Source of the DNA: Chloroflexota bacterium
Lineage (GTDB): Bacteria; Chloroflexota; Anaerolineae; Anaerolineales; UBA11858
Direction of reading: 5' to 3'
Assembly: GCA_030666985.1 (NCBI GenBank)
Contig: DAOUWT010000016.1
Span: 1-19,441 of the forward strand
Length of the DNA: 19,441 nucleotides
This document shows, one piece after another, positions 1-7,242 of the stretch. Below the pieces are notes generated by a model. It was not told where the DNA came from and searched no databases. It worked only from the letters and a program-made list of their open reading frames with translations. The stretch's first letter is position 1. Every line of letters begins with the position of its first letter. The position numbers were made by a program, and so were the translations under genes.

Positions 1-143
1 ACGCATACAAAAGCACAAAAAGGGAAACCTGGAAACGTGCGACGGCGTTATCTAAACAACCTGACTTCATCCTCTACTCTACCGTTCTATTAGCGAGACT
101 AATTTTAAAACTGTCAGGTAGCTAGATTAAGTTTTACACTTTT

Positions 144-235
144 TGGAGTAGGAAGCTTGCTTCCGTAAAAGCGCAAGCACACCAAATGGGCGAGCTTTGC
201 ATGCCTTTGGCAACACCGTGAGCTTGCGTACTCCA
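144..235. repeat. Structured repeat with three-way-junction fold
   Basis: TGGAGTA (144-150) is complementary to TACTCCA (229-235). Inside these arms lie a palindrome, GGAAGCTTGCTTCC (151-164), and a longer hairpin whose arms are CGCAAGC (172-178) and GCTTGCG (222-228). The hairpin can continue with CAC/GTG after one A-A mismatch and then CAAA/TTTG. The arms abut, so the whole piece can fold as a closed three-way junction. No T-run follows it. It could be a dispersed repeat or a small structured RNA; there is no second copy in the window. Confidence 0.45.
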
Positions 236-399
236 GAGAAACAAATTGCAAACTAATTTGTGAACCATCCTAAGTTTTCCAGCAGAAAGAACACTCCAGA
301 TGTTATACTAACTATTCTAGGACATGCTTTTGGCTTTTTGCGGCGAGATTCAGAAACACGCAACTGAAAGTAGAGTCTTAAAACAAAGTGTTTGCTGAA

Positions 400-567
400 A
401 TTCTTTAAGGTTTCAAGAAGCACAGCACTAATTGGTTGAAAACCGCATTCGCTTCCCCAATATATGGGGGGGTGGCTAAATCCCTTCCCCAAGTTGTGGA
501 TAAAAAAGGGATGCTGATTAGGTGTTGCAACACTTTGTTTTCTTTAAGATAGTGAACCTTAAAGAAT
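400..567. repeat. TTCTTTAAG repeats around the DnaA box
   Basis: ATTCTTTAAGGTT (400-412) has a perfect 13-base reverse complement at 555-567. A third TTCTTTAAG at 540-548 pairs with 558-566 to give a 9-bp stem with a 9-base loop, four bases before eight Ts (571-578). The perfect DnaA box lies between the copies. Origin iterons or an AT-rich unwinding element are possible. The hairpin plus T-run could also act as a weak terminator. Confidence 0.4.
495..503 (-). promoter_or_regulatory. DnaA box
   Basis: TGTGGATAA on the plus strand is an exact match to the consensus TTATCCACA read on the minus strand. It lies about 270 bases upstream of dnaA, between the TTCTTTAAG repeats, as expected for an origin or an autoregulatory site. 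Confidence 0.7.
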
Positions 568-589
568 CGATTTTTTTTAGAGCTTTTAT

Positions 590-619
590 TTGCTGTTTTA
601 GGTACTTATCCAGTAGAAT
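590..619 (+). promoter_or_regulatory. Probable dnaA promoter overlapping a DnaA-like box
   Basis: TTGCTG (590-595) and TAGAAT (614-619) are spaced by 18 bases and match sigma-70 -35 and -10 elements reasonably well. The spacer contains TTATCCAGT (606-614), which shares its first seven bases with the DnaA box. DnaA binding there would block the promoter, giving the autorepression known for dnaA in other bacteria. Both the promoter and its control are inferred from motif matches. Confidence 0.4.
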
Positions 620-770
620 ATAGGCGTATTTACAAAAGAATCTAAGCTTTATTTTGGGGGGAAATGCATAAATTTCCAAATAGGGAAAATATATATTGCC
701 TTTTACTCGAGCTAGAGACAGGCGCGAGATGATATGAGGTACTCTTAATTATGAAGGAGGTTAGGCATTT

Positions 771-2123
771 ATGGAAGCAAGGCAAGCCTGGCAAACTGCC
801 TTAGGACAACTGCAACTGGAAATGCCCAAAGCAGCATTTGATACTTGGGTAAGGGATACAGAACTTATTTCACATGATGATAATATTTTTAGAATCGGTG
901 TTCAGAACGCTTACGCATGCGATTGGTTAGAAAGCCGCTTGCAGAGTACTGTCACCCGGCTCCTAACAGGGACGATGGGAAAACCAATAGATGTTCAATT
1001 TGTCGTCTGGCAAAAAGGGACTCAGAATGAGGAAACCACTCCAGAAGACCTTCCCCCGTCTCTAGAGGATGAGAAAAATCGAAGTAATGGAGGGCTATCT
1101 CTCAACGGGCGTTATTCTTTTGAAAACTTCGTTGTGGGTACGAGTAATCGTTTGGCCCATGCCGCTTCTTTGGCGGTAGCGGAAAAGCCGGCTCAGACCT
1201 ATAATCCCCTTTTTCTCTACGGTGGGGTAGGGTTGGGGAAAACACATTTGCTCCATGCCATTGGCAACATGTGCGTTCGCAATGGCCTCAAGGTATTATA
1301 CGTTTCTTCTGAAGAATTCACCAACGATTTGATCAACGCTATTCGGGCGCGCACCACACAAGCCTTTCGGGAGAAATACCGCCTCATTGATGTCTTGCTC
1401 ATTGATGATGTCCAATTTATTGCCGGCAAGGAATCGACTCAGGAAGAGTTCTTCCACACTTTCAATACCCTCCACGGGCAGAATAAGCAAATTATCATGA
1501 CCTCTGACCGTCCCCCAAAGGCGATGGTCACCCTCGAGGAACGCCTGCGCTCCCGCTTTGAGTGGGGCTTGACGGCGGATATTCAAGCACCAGACTTCGA
1601 AACCCGGGCCGCGATCTTGCACTCCAAGGCAGAGCAAGCTCAGTATGACATTCCCAATGAAATACTAGAAATCATTGCCCGCCGCTTCCCCTCCAATATA
1701 CGAGAGTTGGAAGGCGCCTTGACCAGGGTCATGGCTTACTCTGATTTACGGGGAATGTCCCTGGACAGAGACCTTGTTGATGCAGCCCTGGCAGACTTAA
1801 TGCCTCAGGCCAAAGATGTTGCTCCCGATCAGATTATCAGCACTATTGCGGGCGAGTTTGCCATCACAGAAGATGAGCTGCTTAGCCGAAGCCGCACTCA
1901 CCGGGTTGCGCTGCCCCGCCAGGTGGCTATGTATATCCTCCGCGAAGAGGCGAATATCTCTTTGCCGCAGATAGGTCAATTATTGGGCGGTCGAGACCAC
2001 ACTACTGTGATTTACGGGTATGATAAAATTGCCAACCTCCTGGAGATGGATGACCGCCTTCGTAGGAAAGTCATCAAGGTTCGCGAGGCTCTTTATGGCC
2101 CGGCAGCCATTCCTGCTTATTAA
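771..2123 (+). CDS. dnaA: Chromosomal replication initiator protein DnaA
   Basis: DnaA binds DnaA boxes at the origin, opens the duplex and loads the DnaB helicase; it also regulates transcription. The 450-residue length is normal for the family. Visible parts are an N-terminal interaction domain (about 1-85), a short variable linker, and an AAA+ domain with Walker A GGVGLGKT (151-158), Walker B LLIDDVQF (209-216), sensor I near IIMTSDRPP (241-249), arginine-finger region RLRSRF (259-264) and sensor II NIRELEG (309-315). The C-terminal DNA-binding domain carries the family signature GGRDHTTV (406-413). The start is fixed by a strong AAGGAGG (754-760) ten bases before the ATG. It stands alone and ends at a strong hairpin terminator. 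Identification is essentially certain. Confidence 0.98.
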   Translation: MEARQAWQTALGQLQLEMPKAAFDTWVRDTELISHDDNIFRIGVQNAYACDWLESRLQSTVTRLLTGTMGKPIDVQFVVWQKGTQNEETTPEDLPPSLEDEKNRSNGGLSLNGRYSFENFVVGTSNRLAHAASLAVAEKPAQTYNPLFLYGGVGLGKTHLLHAIGNMCVRNGLKVLYVSSEEFTNDLINAIRARTTQAFREKYRLIDVLLIDDVQFIAGKESTQEEFFHTFNTLHGQNKQIIMTSDRPPKAMVTLEERLRSRFEWGLTADIQAPDFETRAAILHSKAEQAQYDIPNEILEIIARRFPSNIRELEGALTRVMAYSDLRGMSLDRDLVDAALADLMPQAKDVAPDQIISTIAGEFAITEDELLSRSRTHRVALPRQVAMYILREEANISLPQIGQLLGGRDHTTVIYGYDKIANLLEMDDRLRRKVIKVREALYGPAAIPAY

Positions 2124-2145
2124 GATTCATCAGCTTAAAAAAATT

Positions 2146-2188
2146 ATCCCCTGCTGCGAAAGTGTTGCGGCAGGGGATTTTTCTTTTT
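2146..2188 (+). terminator. Intrinsic terminator of dnaA, probably bidirectional
   Basis: A 12-base stem (2146-2157 with 2167-2178, core ATCCCCTGC/GCAGGGGAT) with a nine-base loop is followed by TTTTCTTTTT (2179-2188). On the other side is an A-run at 2137-2143, which becomes a U-run on the minus strand. The same hairpin can therefore stop the convergent permease operon. Confidence 0.9.
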
Positions 2189-2212
2189 GGGGGATGGTGC
2201 TGAGGGTTAGGA

Positions 2213-3520
2213 TTATTCGTCGGGGGGGCGTGATTCCTCCCCTGGGGAGGGCAACCACTCCCCCAGGCGGCGTCCCCAAGGGGTGGAGCGCAGCCTTTCC
2301 CCCAGGGAGCGCAGCCACTCCCTCAGGCGGCGTCCCCAAGGGGTGGAGCGCAGCCACTCCCCCAGGCGGCGCCCCCACCGCTGCCAGGGGTATTCCACCT
2401 GCTCGGGTTCGGTTTCCGCTTCGGGCCAGGGATCCAGGTCAAGCATCTTCCGGAAGATATATCTCCCAAATAATTTTAGGGTGGCCACAACAGGTGCTGC
2501 CAGGATTAGCCCAGCAAGCCCGAGCAAGTTTGCGGCCATAATGGCGGTAACTAAGACAACGGCAGGGTGAATGCCCAAGGCTTTTCCGAAGAAACGCGGC
2601 TTGATGACGTTATCGAATATGCGGTCAAGAATGAAAACCACGCCAAGAGCCAAGATGGCGTACTGCCAGTGGTCCAGTCCAAAATAATTAGTGGGTTGGA
2701 AAAAGGCAGCTAAACCCGTTAAAGTTGTGGCTACAAAAGACCCCACGTAGGGTACAAAATTAGCCAGGCCGGTTAACAGCGCAAGACCAAATGCGTAACG
2801 GGTACCAAGCACGGTTAGCGCCAGGATGTAAGTGACCACGATCAAGACAAAGATGATCATTTGACCACGTAAAAACGCATCCCATATTTGGCCTAGTTCT
2901 CTTTTTAAACGGCTAAGGTCATAGTCATAGTCAGGGATAGCGTTGAAATTTGCTGGGGTTGGGATCTTGTTCATATCGGCAAGTACAAAATAAGATATCA
3001 TGAAAATGAAGAATATTTTGCCAATGCTTGTGGCTGCTCCGGTGGCAATGGAGCGGACAAGTGCGCCAGCTTGCCCCAAGATGGGTTGCAACGTCTCTAT
3101 GGCCCGGTTAGCCAGGTCGTTTAGATTAATTATCTCTCCCGTGGCTCCATAGCGGGCGAGTATTTGGGAGAGGTTGTCGGCAATCTCTGGTAAATCAGTT
3201 ATGAAATTTTGTAATATTTGAAGCAGGCTCTGGATTTGTTGAGCTACTACAAAACCAGTTGCTGTTAATAACCCCAAGAATAAAAGCAGTGTAACAATGA
3301 AAATTATGCCTGTGGAAGTCCGCCACGATAAACGAGTTGTGCGGGTCACAAATTTGATGAGGGGATGGAATAAGTATGTGATAACAAAGGCGAAAAGCAA
3401 GGATGTAATCACTGATCGAAAGTAGAGCAGCATCCCTCCCAGAATGGCGACGAGGGTTAGCCCTATCACTAATTTGATGGTTGTTCCCCAGGGGGGGGAT
3501 TTTTGGGTTTCTGTGGTCAC
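2213..3520 (-). CDS. AI-2E family transporter (PerM-like permease)
   Basis: This is a multi-pass membrane protein of the AI-2E/UPF0118 family. Members export or import small molecules, or act in sodium/proton exchange; the substrate here cannot be read. There are hydrophobic segments near 14-50, 70-95, 165-182 and from about 220 to 350. Family landmarks are LRGQ (217-220), NFVPYVG (254-260) and KPRFFGKALGIHPAVVL (307-323). It begins with GTG, sharing GTGA with the stop of the upstream permease; AGGAG (3529-3533) lies eight bases before it. The 435-residue length exceeds the usual 340-380 because of a cytoplasmic C-terminal tail (about 383-424). The tail is arginine- and tryptophan-rich and built from a 20-residue repeat with RSTPWGRRL at its core. 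Confidence 0.9.
   Translation of the reverse strand: MTTETQKSPPWGTTIKLVIGLTLVAILGGMLLYFRSVITSLLFAFVITYLFHPLIKFVTRTTRLSWRTSTGIIFIVTLLLFLGLLTATGFVVAQQIQSLLQILQNFITDLPEIADNLSQILARYGATGEIINLNDLANRAIETLQPILGQAGALVRSIATGAATSIGKIFFIFMISYFVLADMNKIPTPANFNAIPDYDYDLSRLKRELGQIWDAFLRGQMIIFVLIVVTYILALTVLGTRYAFGLALLTGLANFVPYVGSFVATTLTGLAAFFQPTNYFGLDHWQYAILALGVVFILDRIFDNVIKPRFFGKALGIHPAVVLVTAIMAANLLGLAGLILAAPVVATLKLFGRYIFRKMLDLDPWPEAETEPEQVEYPWQRWGRRLGEWLRSTPWGRRLREWLRSLGERLRSTPWGRRLGEWLPSPGEESRPPDE
2251..2370. repeat. 60-bp tandem repeat inside the permease 3' end
   Basis: Two copies of a GC-rich 60-bp unit lie exactly 60 bases apart. For example, CAGGCGGCGTCCCCAAGGGG begins at 2264 and again at 2324. A 39-bp sub-unit recurs once more at 2350-2370. 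The period is a multiple of three, so the reading frame is kept and a 20-residue repeat is encoded on the minus strand. Confidence 0.85.
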
Positions 3521-4689
3521 GCTTTGCGCTCCTGTTGCTTTTTTGATCTCTTCCTACTATATTTTTTCAAATGCCACCAGCGAGGGTCTGGGGGCGGTAA
3601 ATCTACGGTCGTTTCTTTAGTCCCCGGTGTTTCTTCAAAAATATTGAAATAAATATATAGAAATAATATCCGCCCAGAGGCAATTATCGGAGAAGCTAAT
3701 AAGACGCCTAAGACGCCCGCCATAGAAGCTCCTGCCATAATGCCTAAGATGATGATCAATGGAGAGAGTTGGACTCTTTTTCCGATGATACGGGGGATGA
3801 GGTAGTTATAATCAAATTGGATGTAGACAACTTGAAGCCCGAATATAACGAGAGCAAAAATCCAGTTTGGCATATTTATCCAAGTAGAACCGGAAGCTAG
3901 AGCAATGATCCCGGCTATTATGGCCCAAATACCAGGCCCAATGTGAGGAGCAAATTCCATTAGACCCGCTAAGACTCCCATTGGTAAGGCAAAGGGTATT
4001 CCAATTATAAAACCTACGCCAGTAAAAATGGTGGCAGAAATAAGAGATAATAGAAGTTGTCCTCTAAAAAACGCAGCCCATATTTTAGCAATTTTCTCCC
4101 GAAGATAAATAAAATCTGACCGGTATTTTGAAGGGACTAGCTCTTCCATCCAGATATTTATATCTTTACTATCTATAACCAAATAGATTGAAATAATAAC
4201 TATAAAAGATAATTCTACTAACGAGGATATGATCTCGACAGCAAAATCTATGGTGTGTCCGACAAAAGGCTGTGAAATATCTTGCAGAACGCCCGTTACC
4301 CTCTCAAAGATTGTAGAACCATCAATTGTTTGCCCAGCTATAGTAATTTGGTAGGCGAATAAGTCTTCAGCCCCCGCGAAGAATGATTGAATGTCTTCAT
4401 ATAAAAGAACGGCTTGCAGAGCCAATGGCCTATAGAATAACATAGCGAGCGTAAATATTACCAATATAGCGAGCAAATAAACCACAATAATTGCGGCCCA
4501 TTTTGGGAATTTGGCTTTTTCGCACAGCATATCAACAAAAGGCGAGAGTATATAAGCCACAATTACAGCCAGAATAATAGACGGTAATATGGCGCTAAAG
4601 GTTGCTATTAAATAGATAATGAAAGCTAGTGATAAGAGGCCAACGATCAATTTTAGTCGCGGACTCCAGTTAGATTCTAAAGTTTCCAT
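3517..4689 (-). CDS. AI-2E family transporter (second copy)
   Basis: This is a second AI-2E/UPF0118 permease of 390 residues, clearly diverged from its downstream neighbour. Shared landmarks are FFRGQ (207-211), EFAPHIGPGIW (245-255) and the IPRIIGKRVQLSP segment (298-310). Several hydrophobic spans cover about 13-50, 62-85, 150-172 and 212-345. The C-terminus is very basic (RKRSKKQQERK), consistent with a cytoplasmic tail. It follows the sortase stop by 13 bases and overlaps the next permease by four, so all three are probably co-transcribed. Two adjacent diverged paralogues suggest an old duplication and perhaps a heteromeric transporter, which is inference. Confidence 0.9.
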   Translation of the reverse strand: METLESNWSPRLKLIVGLLSLAFIIYLIATFSAILPSIILAVIVAYILSPFVDMLCEKAKFPKWAAIIVVYLLAILVIFTLAMLFYRPLALQAVLLYEDIQSFFAGAEDLFAYQITIAGQTIDGSTIFERVTGVLQDISQPFVGHTIDFAVEIISSLVELSFIVIISIYLVIDSKDINIWMEELVPSKYRSDFIYLREKIAKIWAAFFRGQLLLSLISATIFTGVGFIIGIPFALPMGVLAGLMEFAPHIGPGIWAIIAGIIALASGSTWINMPNWIFALVIFGLQVVYIQFDYNYLIPRIIGKRVQLSPLIIILGIMAGASMAGVLGVLLASPIIASGRILFLYIYFNIFEETPGTKETTVDLPPPDPRWWHLKKYSRKRSKKQQERKA

Positions 4690-4702
4690 AAGCTCTTTTA
4701 CG

Positions 4703-5611
4703 TTAGTCAGTCTTCAAAGTTGCAAAAACAACAATCCGTTTATTGTCTACTAAGTATGGATAACACGAGATCAGCGTTGTAGTTGCTTTAGCGGTGGAAG
4801 CCATCACTTCTACCTGGGTTGGTTCCACTATATCAACTTTGGTGACAATGTAAGTGTAGCTCTCACGCTCAGTAAACAAGATCACTTCATCACCAGGCTC
4901 AAGCTGATCTAAGTCTTTGAATATTTCTCCATAAATATCATTATGGGCTGAAAGGACGACATTGCCGGGCTGACCGGGGTTGGCCGACCCCAGATGGTGT
5001 CCAACGCCTTTTCTGAGTTGTTCCCATCCATCTCCTTCCACAATAGGTACGTCTTTATTAAGGGCAGGAATCTGAAGGCGGATGGCTTGCCCCGGCCCTG
5101 CTGTAGGAATGGGGATTTCTGCATAAGAGTTTTGAAGGGGGCGAAGATGCTCTGGAATTTCGGCTCTATTGAATTTACTTCCCCCTTCTGCATTGGGAGG
5201 AATATGCCCAGAAGGCAAAACAACTGCCTGAACCAAGGGCGTTGGCGTGAGGGTAGGCTGCTCTAAAGCGATGGCAACTTCTCGATTAAGCTCTTGTAGA
5301 ATATCCAGCCCATTGAACAAGACAAAAACCAGGCCCACCACTGCCAAAATTTCTATTATAAGTAGAAAGCCATCCATGACCCATTTCTTGCGGTTCTTGC
5401 TCTCTTTCTCGTGAAGCCTATCCTCTTCAGTGAGTGTTTTCGAGTGGGCGTCTTCCCATGTGATTTCGTCTTCACCGGAAACCAAAGTCACGACCCGGCC
5501 TGTTTCTCGAAAGCGCTCAAGTCGCTCACGTCGTTCAGAACGTCTCTTATCGACGAGTAAACGGCGCAATTCAGTGGTGGATAAATTTTGGGGAGATTTT
5601 TTCTTGAACAT
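4703..5611 (-). CDS. Sortase (class D/E-like), membrane anchored
   Basis: Sortases are cysteine transpeptidases that cut a sorting signal on exported proteins and join them to the cell surface or to each other. The 302-residue protein has a long charged N-terminal part (1-76, arginine- and glutamate-rich), one membrane span (about 77-99), a proline-rich linker and a C-terminal sortase domain (about 175-300). The catalytic set is visible: His223 in LSAHND, Cys283 in TLISCYPY and Arg292 in NKRIVVFA. A start at 5677 is possible in frame, but the ATG at 5611 is preferred because a strong promoter lies immediately before it and the extra 22 residues would come from repeat-like DNA. The roughly 76-residue cytoplasmic extension is longer than in typical sortases. 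No sorting-signal substrate is encoded nearby. Confidence 0.88.
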   Translation of the reverse strand: MFKKKSPQNLSTTELRRLLVDKRRSERRERLERFRETGRVVTLVSGEDEITWEDAHSKTLTEEDRLHEKESKNRKKWVMDGFLLIIEILAVVGLVFVLFNGLDILQELNREVAIALEQPTLTPTPLVQAVVLPSGHIPPNAEGGSKFNRAEIPEHLRPLQNSYAEIPIPTAGPGQAIRLQIPALNKDVPIVEGDGWEQLRKGVGHHLGSANPGQPGNVVLSAHNDIYGEIFKDLDQLEPGDEVILFTERESYTYIVTKVDIVEPTQVEVMASTAKATTTLISCYPYLVDNKRIVVFATLKTD

Positions 5612-5617
5612 AGAGAG

Positions 5618-5646
5618 ATTATAATCTTGCTGGTAAGTTGTGGCAA
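5618..5646 (-). promoter_or_regulatory. Sigma-70 promoter of the sortase operon (leaderless)
   Basis: Reading the minus strand, TTGCCA (5641-5646) and a perfect TATAAT (5618-5623) are separated by 17 bases. Only six bases (CTCTCT) lie between the -10 box and the ATG at 5611. Transcription should therefore begin at or next to the A of the start codon. No Shine-Dalgarno sequence is present, which fits a leaderless mRNA. Confidence 0.75.
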
Positions 5647-5713
5647 GCGGGGAAGTGGCAAGAGAGCAAGAGGGCAAGGGGCAAGAGGCAGGGAGCAGGG
5701 GGCAAGAGGCAGG
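5647..5713. repeat. Heptamer tandem repeat (GGCARGR type)
   Basis: From about 5660 the sequence runs as near-continuous seven-base units such as GGCAAGA, GGCAAGG and GGCAGGG. It resembles the short tandemly repeated repetitive sequences described in filamentous cyanobacteria. It lies between the divergent promoters of the sortase operon and the aminopeptidase gene. Confidence 0.7.
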
Positions 5714-5750
5714 TATGCAATCTGCAATTCGTTCTCACCCCTAGATAATA

Positions 5751-5759
5751 TGTTATAAT
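5751..5759 (+). promoter_or_regulatory. Extended -10 promoter for the aminopeptidase gene
   Basis: TGTTATAAT is an exact TGnTATAAT extended -10 element. No good -35 box lies upstream, as is usual for this class. Transcription would start near 5766 and give a leader of about 258 bases that includes the large hairpin at 5861-5920. Confidence 0.5.
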
Positions 5760-5836
5760 CGCTTTTTGAAAGCACAAACTTAAGGGAGTTCCAAGATTTA
5801 AATTCCCCAAGACGCAACAGTGTATTACATTTTGTA

Positions 5837-5939
5837 GGTGTCTTCTCAATATTTTGAGGTGGGGCCGAGACCTCCGAGGTTTGCACTACAAAAACCTCGG
5901 AGGTCTTGCCCCCGTTTTTTGAGAAGATACTTTTGTATG
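5837..5939. repeat. Dispersed palindromic repeat, two units in inverted pair
   Basis: Two related units face each other. The left unit (5837-5889), read on the minus strand, matches a single unit at 9177-9229 in 42 of 53 positions without gaps. The right unit (5892-5931) shares the core AAACCTCGGAGGTCT and the end TTGAGAAGATAC but lacks a few central bases. The facing copies give a perfect 15-bp stem (5868-5882 with 5892-5906) plus an outer TCTTCTCAA/TTGAGAAGA pairing. Confidence 0.8.
5861..5920 (+). terminator. Hairpin with T-run in the aminopeptidase leader
   Basis: GGGGC (5861-5865) and GCCCC (5908-5912) extend the 15-bp stem of the dispersed repeat. Two bases later comes TTTTTT (5915-5920). 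On the plus strand this has the form of an intrinsic terminator placed between the promoter at 5751 and the gene at 6024. It could attenuate the gene, or stop transcripts entering from the left. Confidence 0.5.
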
Positions 5940-5948
5940 ATAATTTTT

Positions 5949-5980
5949 CACGCAACACGCAGCACGCATCACGCATCACG
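5949..5980. repeat. Heptamer tandem repeat (CACGCAN)
   Basis: Four consecutive seven-base units (CACGCAA, CACGCAG, CACGCAT, CACGCAT) are followed by CACG. The same CACG-based motif appears at 7139-7230 and 18917-18977. Confidence 0.75.
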
Positions 5981-6023
5981 GGTTCCCGGATGATTATTTT
6001 AACTACACAATAGAGGTTTCCCA

Positions 6024-7127
6024 TTGACTGATCCAAGAACACAAAAACTAGCCCAAATACTGGTGCACCACTCAGCCCGAATTCAACCAGGGGACAGGGT
6101 AGCAATTGAAGCTACCACAGCCGCGGAACCTTTGGTTCGAGCGCTTTATATTGAAATCCTCGAACAGGGCGGACATCCCCATATACTCCTAGACTTCCCA
6201 GAGCAGGCCAAAGAACTTTTCACCTACGCAAACGAAAAGCAACTTTCCTTTGTGGACGAGTTGCGCCACTTTGTTTATAAGAACTTTGAGTCTCGCATTC
6301 GGATACACTCCTTGACGAACACACAAGCCCTGGGCGGATTTTCGCCGGAGAAACAATCTCTGTATCAACGTGCGGGGGCGCCTATAATTGCCACGCAAAT
6401 GGAGAGAGGAGCAGCAGGGGATTTCAAATGGGTCACAACTCTCTACCCCACCGAGGCCTACGCCAAAGAAGCCGGCATGAGTTTGAGCGACTACGAAGAT
6501 TTTGTGTACCGCGCTTGCCATGCCGACGAAGAAAACCCTGTTGCCTTTTGGGAGAGTCTCAAAAAGGAGCAAGCTCAAGCCAAAGACGCTTTAGACGGGC
6601 ACAAGGAAGTTAAATTAAATGGGCCGAACATTGACCTAACGCTCTCCATTGAAGGGCGAACGTTCAAAAACTCTTATGGAGTGCACAACATGCCCGATGG
6701 GGAGGTCTTTACCGGGCCGGTGGAGGATTCCGTTAACGGGTGGGTTCGATACACATATCCGGCCATCTACAACGGGGTACGTGTCACCGGCGTTGAGCTT
6801 AGATTCGAAGCGGGGAAAGTTGTCCAGGCCAGCGCAGAAGAAAACGAAGCCTTCTTGCTCAGACTGCTCGACTCCGATGCGGGGTCACGCTATTTGGGCG
6901 AATTTGCCATTGGCACCAATTTCCAAATTGACACATTTACCGGCAACATCCTTTTCGACGAGAAAATTGGCGGCACCATTCACACAGCCCTGGGGGCAGG
7001 TTATCCCGAGACGGGCAGCGTCAACAAAAGCATGATCCACTGGGACATGATCTGCGACATGCGCTCCGATTCTGAAATATGGGTGGACGGTGAACTCCTC
7101 TACAAAGACGGGGATTTCGTTTTCTAG
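6024..7127 (+). CDS. Aminopeptidase, M29 (thermostable) family
   Basis: This cytoplasmic metallo-aminopeptidase of the AmpS/AmpT (M29) family removes N-terminal residues from peptides. The 367-residue length is close to the usual 370-410. The N-terminal half has the family opening (LAQILVHHSARIQPGDRVAI, residues 9-28). The C-terminal half carries the residues expected to hold the two-metal site: Glu227 in MPDGEVF, Glu293 in LGEFAIG, His320 in IGGTIHTALG, Tyr327, and His339 and Asp341 in IHWDMI. All appear intact. The start is TTG at 6024, chosen because AGAGG (6012-6016) lies seven bases before it and no in-frame ATG precedes conserved sequence. The gene stands apart from its neighbours, with repeat-filled spaces on both sides. 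Confidence 0.92.
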   Translation: MTDPRTQKLAQILVHHSARIQPGDRVAIEATTAAEPLVRALYIEILEQGGHPHILLDFPEQAKELFTYANEKQLSFVDELRHFVYKNFESRIRIHSLTNTQALGGFSPEKQSLYQRAGAPIIATQMERGAAGDFKWVTTLYPTEAYAKEAGMSLSDYEDFVYRACHADEENPVAFWESLKKEQAQAKDALDGHKEVKLNGPNIDLTLSIEGRTFKNSYGVHNMPDGEVFTGPVEDSVNGWVRYTYPAIYNGVRVTGVELRFEAGKVVQASAEENEAFLLRLLDSDAGSRYLGEFAIGTNFQIDTFTGNILFDEKIGGTIHTALGAGYPETGSVNKSMIHWDMICDMRSDSEIWVDGELLYKDGDFVF

Positions 7128-7138
7128 GCTCTATTCTA

Positions 7139-7230
7139 GTGAAGAGTGAAACGTGAACTCACGCATCACGCCTCACGTCTTCACGCATCACGTATCACGT
7201 TTCACGCCATCATGTCTTCACGTTTTACGT
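7139..7230. repeat. TCACGYN tandem repeat with inverted start
   Basis: The left part reads GTGA-rich (GTGAAGAGTGAAACGTGA) and then flips to about ten seven- or eight-base units of TCACGCA/TCACGTT type, so a transcript could fold back on itself. It fills nearly the whole space between the aminopeptidase stop and the next gene. Confidence 0.7.
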
Positions 7231-7242
7231 TCTGGAGGCCCT

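Larger units (their letters stand above)
1..770. other. Non-coding region upstream of dnaA, probable oriC
   Basis: This stretch carries no convincing gene. It is AT-rich towards dnaA and holds one perfect DnaA box (495-503), a weaker box-like site (606-614), the perfect palindrome GTGTTGCAACAC (522-533), inverted TTCTTTAAG repeats, an eight-T run (571-578) and the AT-rich stretch around 688-706. Bacterial origins commonly lie beside dnaA, so oriC is the natural reading. However, only one DnaA box is perfect, fewer than in most characterised origins. Further boxes may lie left of position 1 or may diverge in this lineage. The first 250 bases hold a separate structured repeat, listed on its own. 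Confidence 0.55.

Noticed and set aside
253..492. Minus-strand frame of 79 codons upstream of dnaA
   Set aside because: No ribosome binding site, no recognisable domain, and it overlaps the probable origin region with its iteron-like repeats.
2020..2570. Plus-strand frames rich in proline and arginine over the permease 3' end
   Set aside because: They are translations of the GC-rich 60-bp repeat antisense to a clear permease gene and cross the dnaA terminator.
5612..5677. Longer sortase start at 5677
   Set aside because: The extra residues come from promoter and repeat sequence; the -10 and -35 boxes lie inside this stretch.
5949..7230. CRISPR array suggested by regularly repeated CACG motifs
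   Set aside because: Units are only 7-8 bases with no spacers of constant length and no cas genes.
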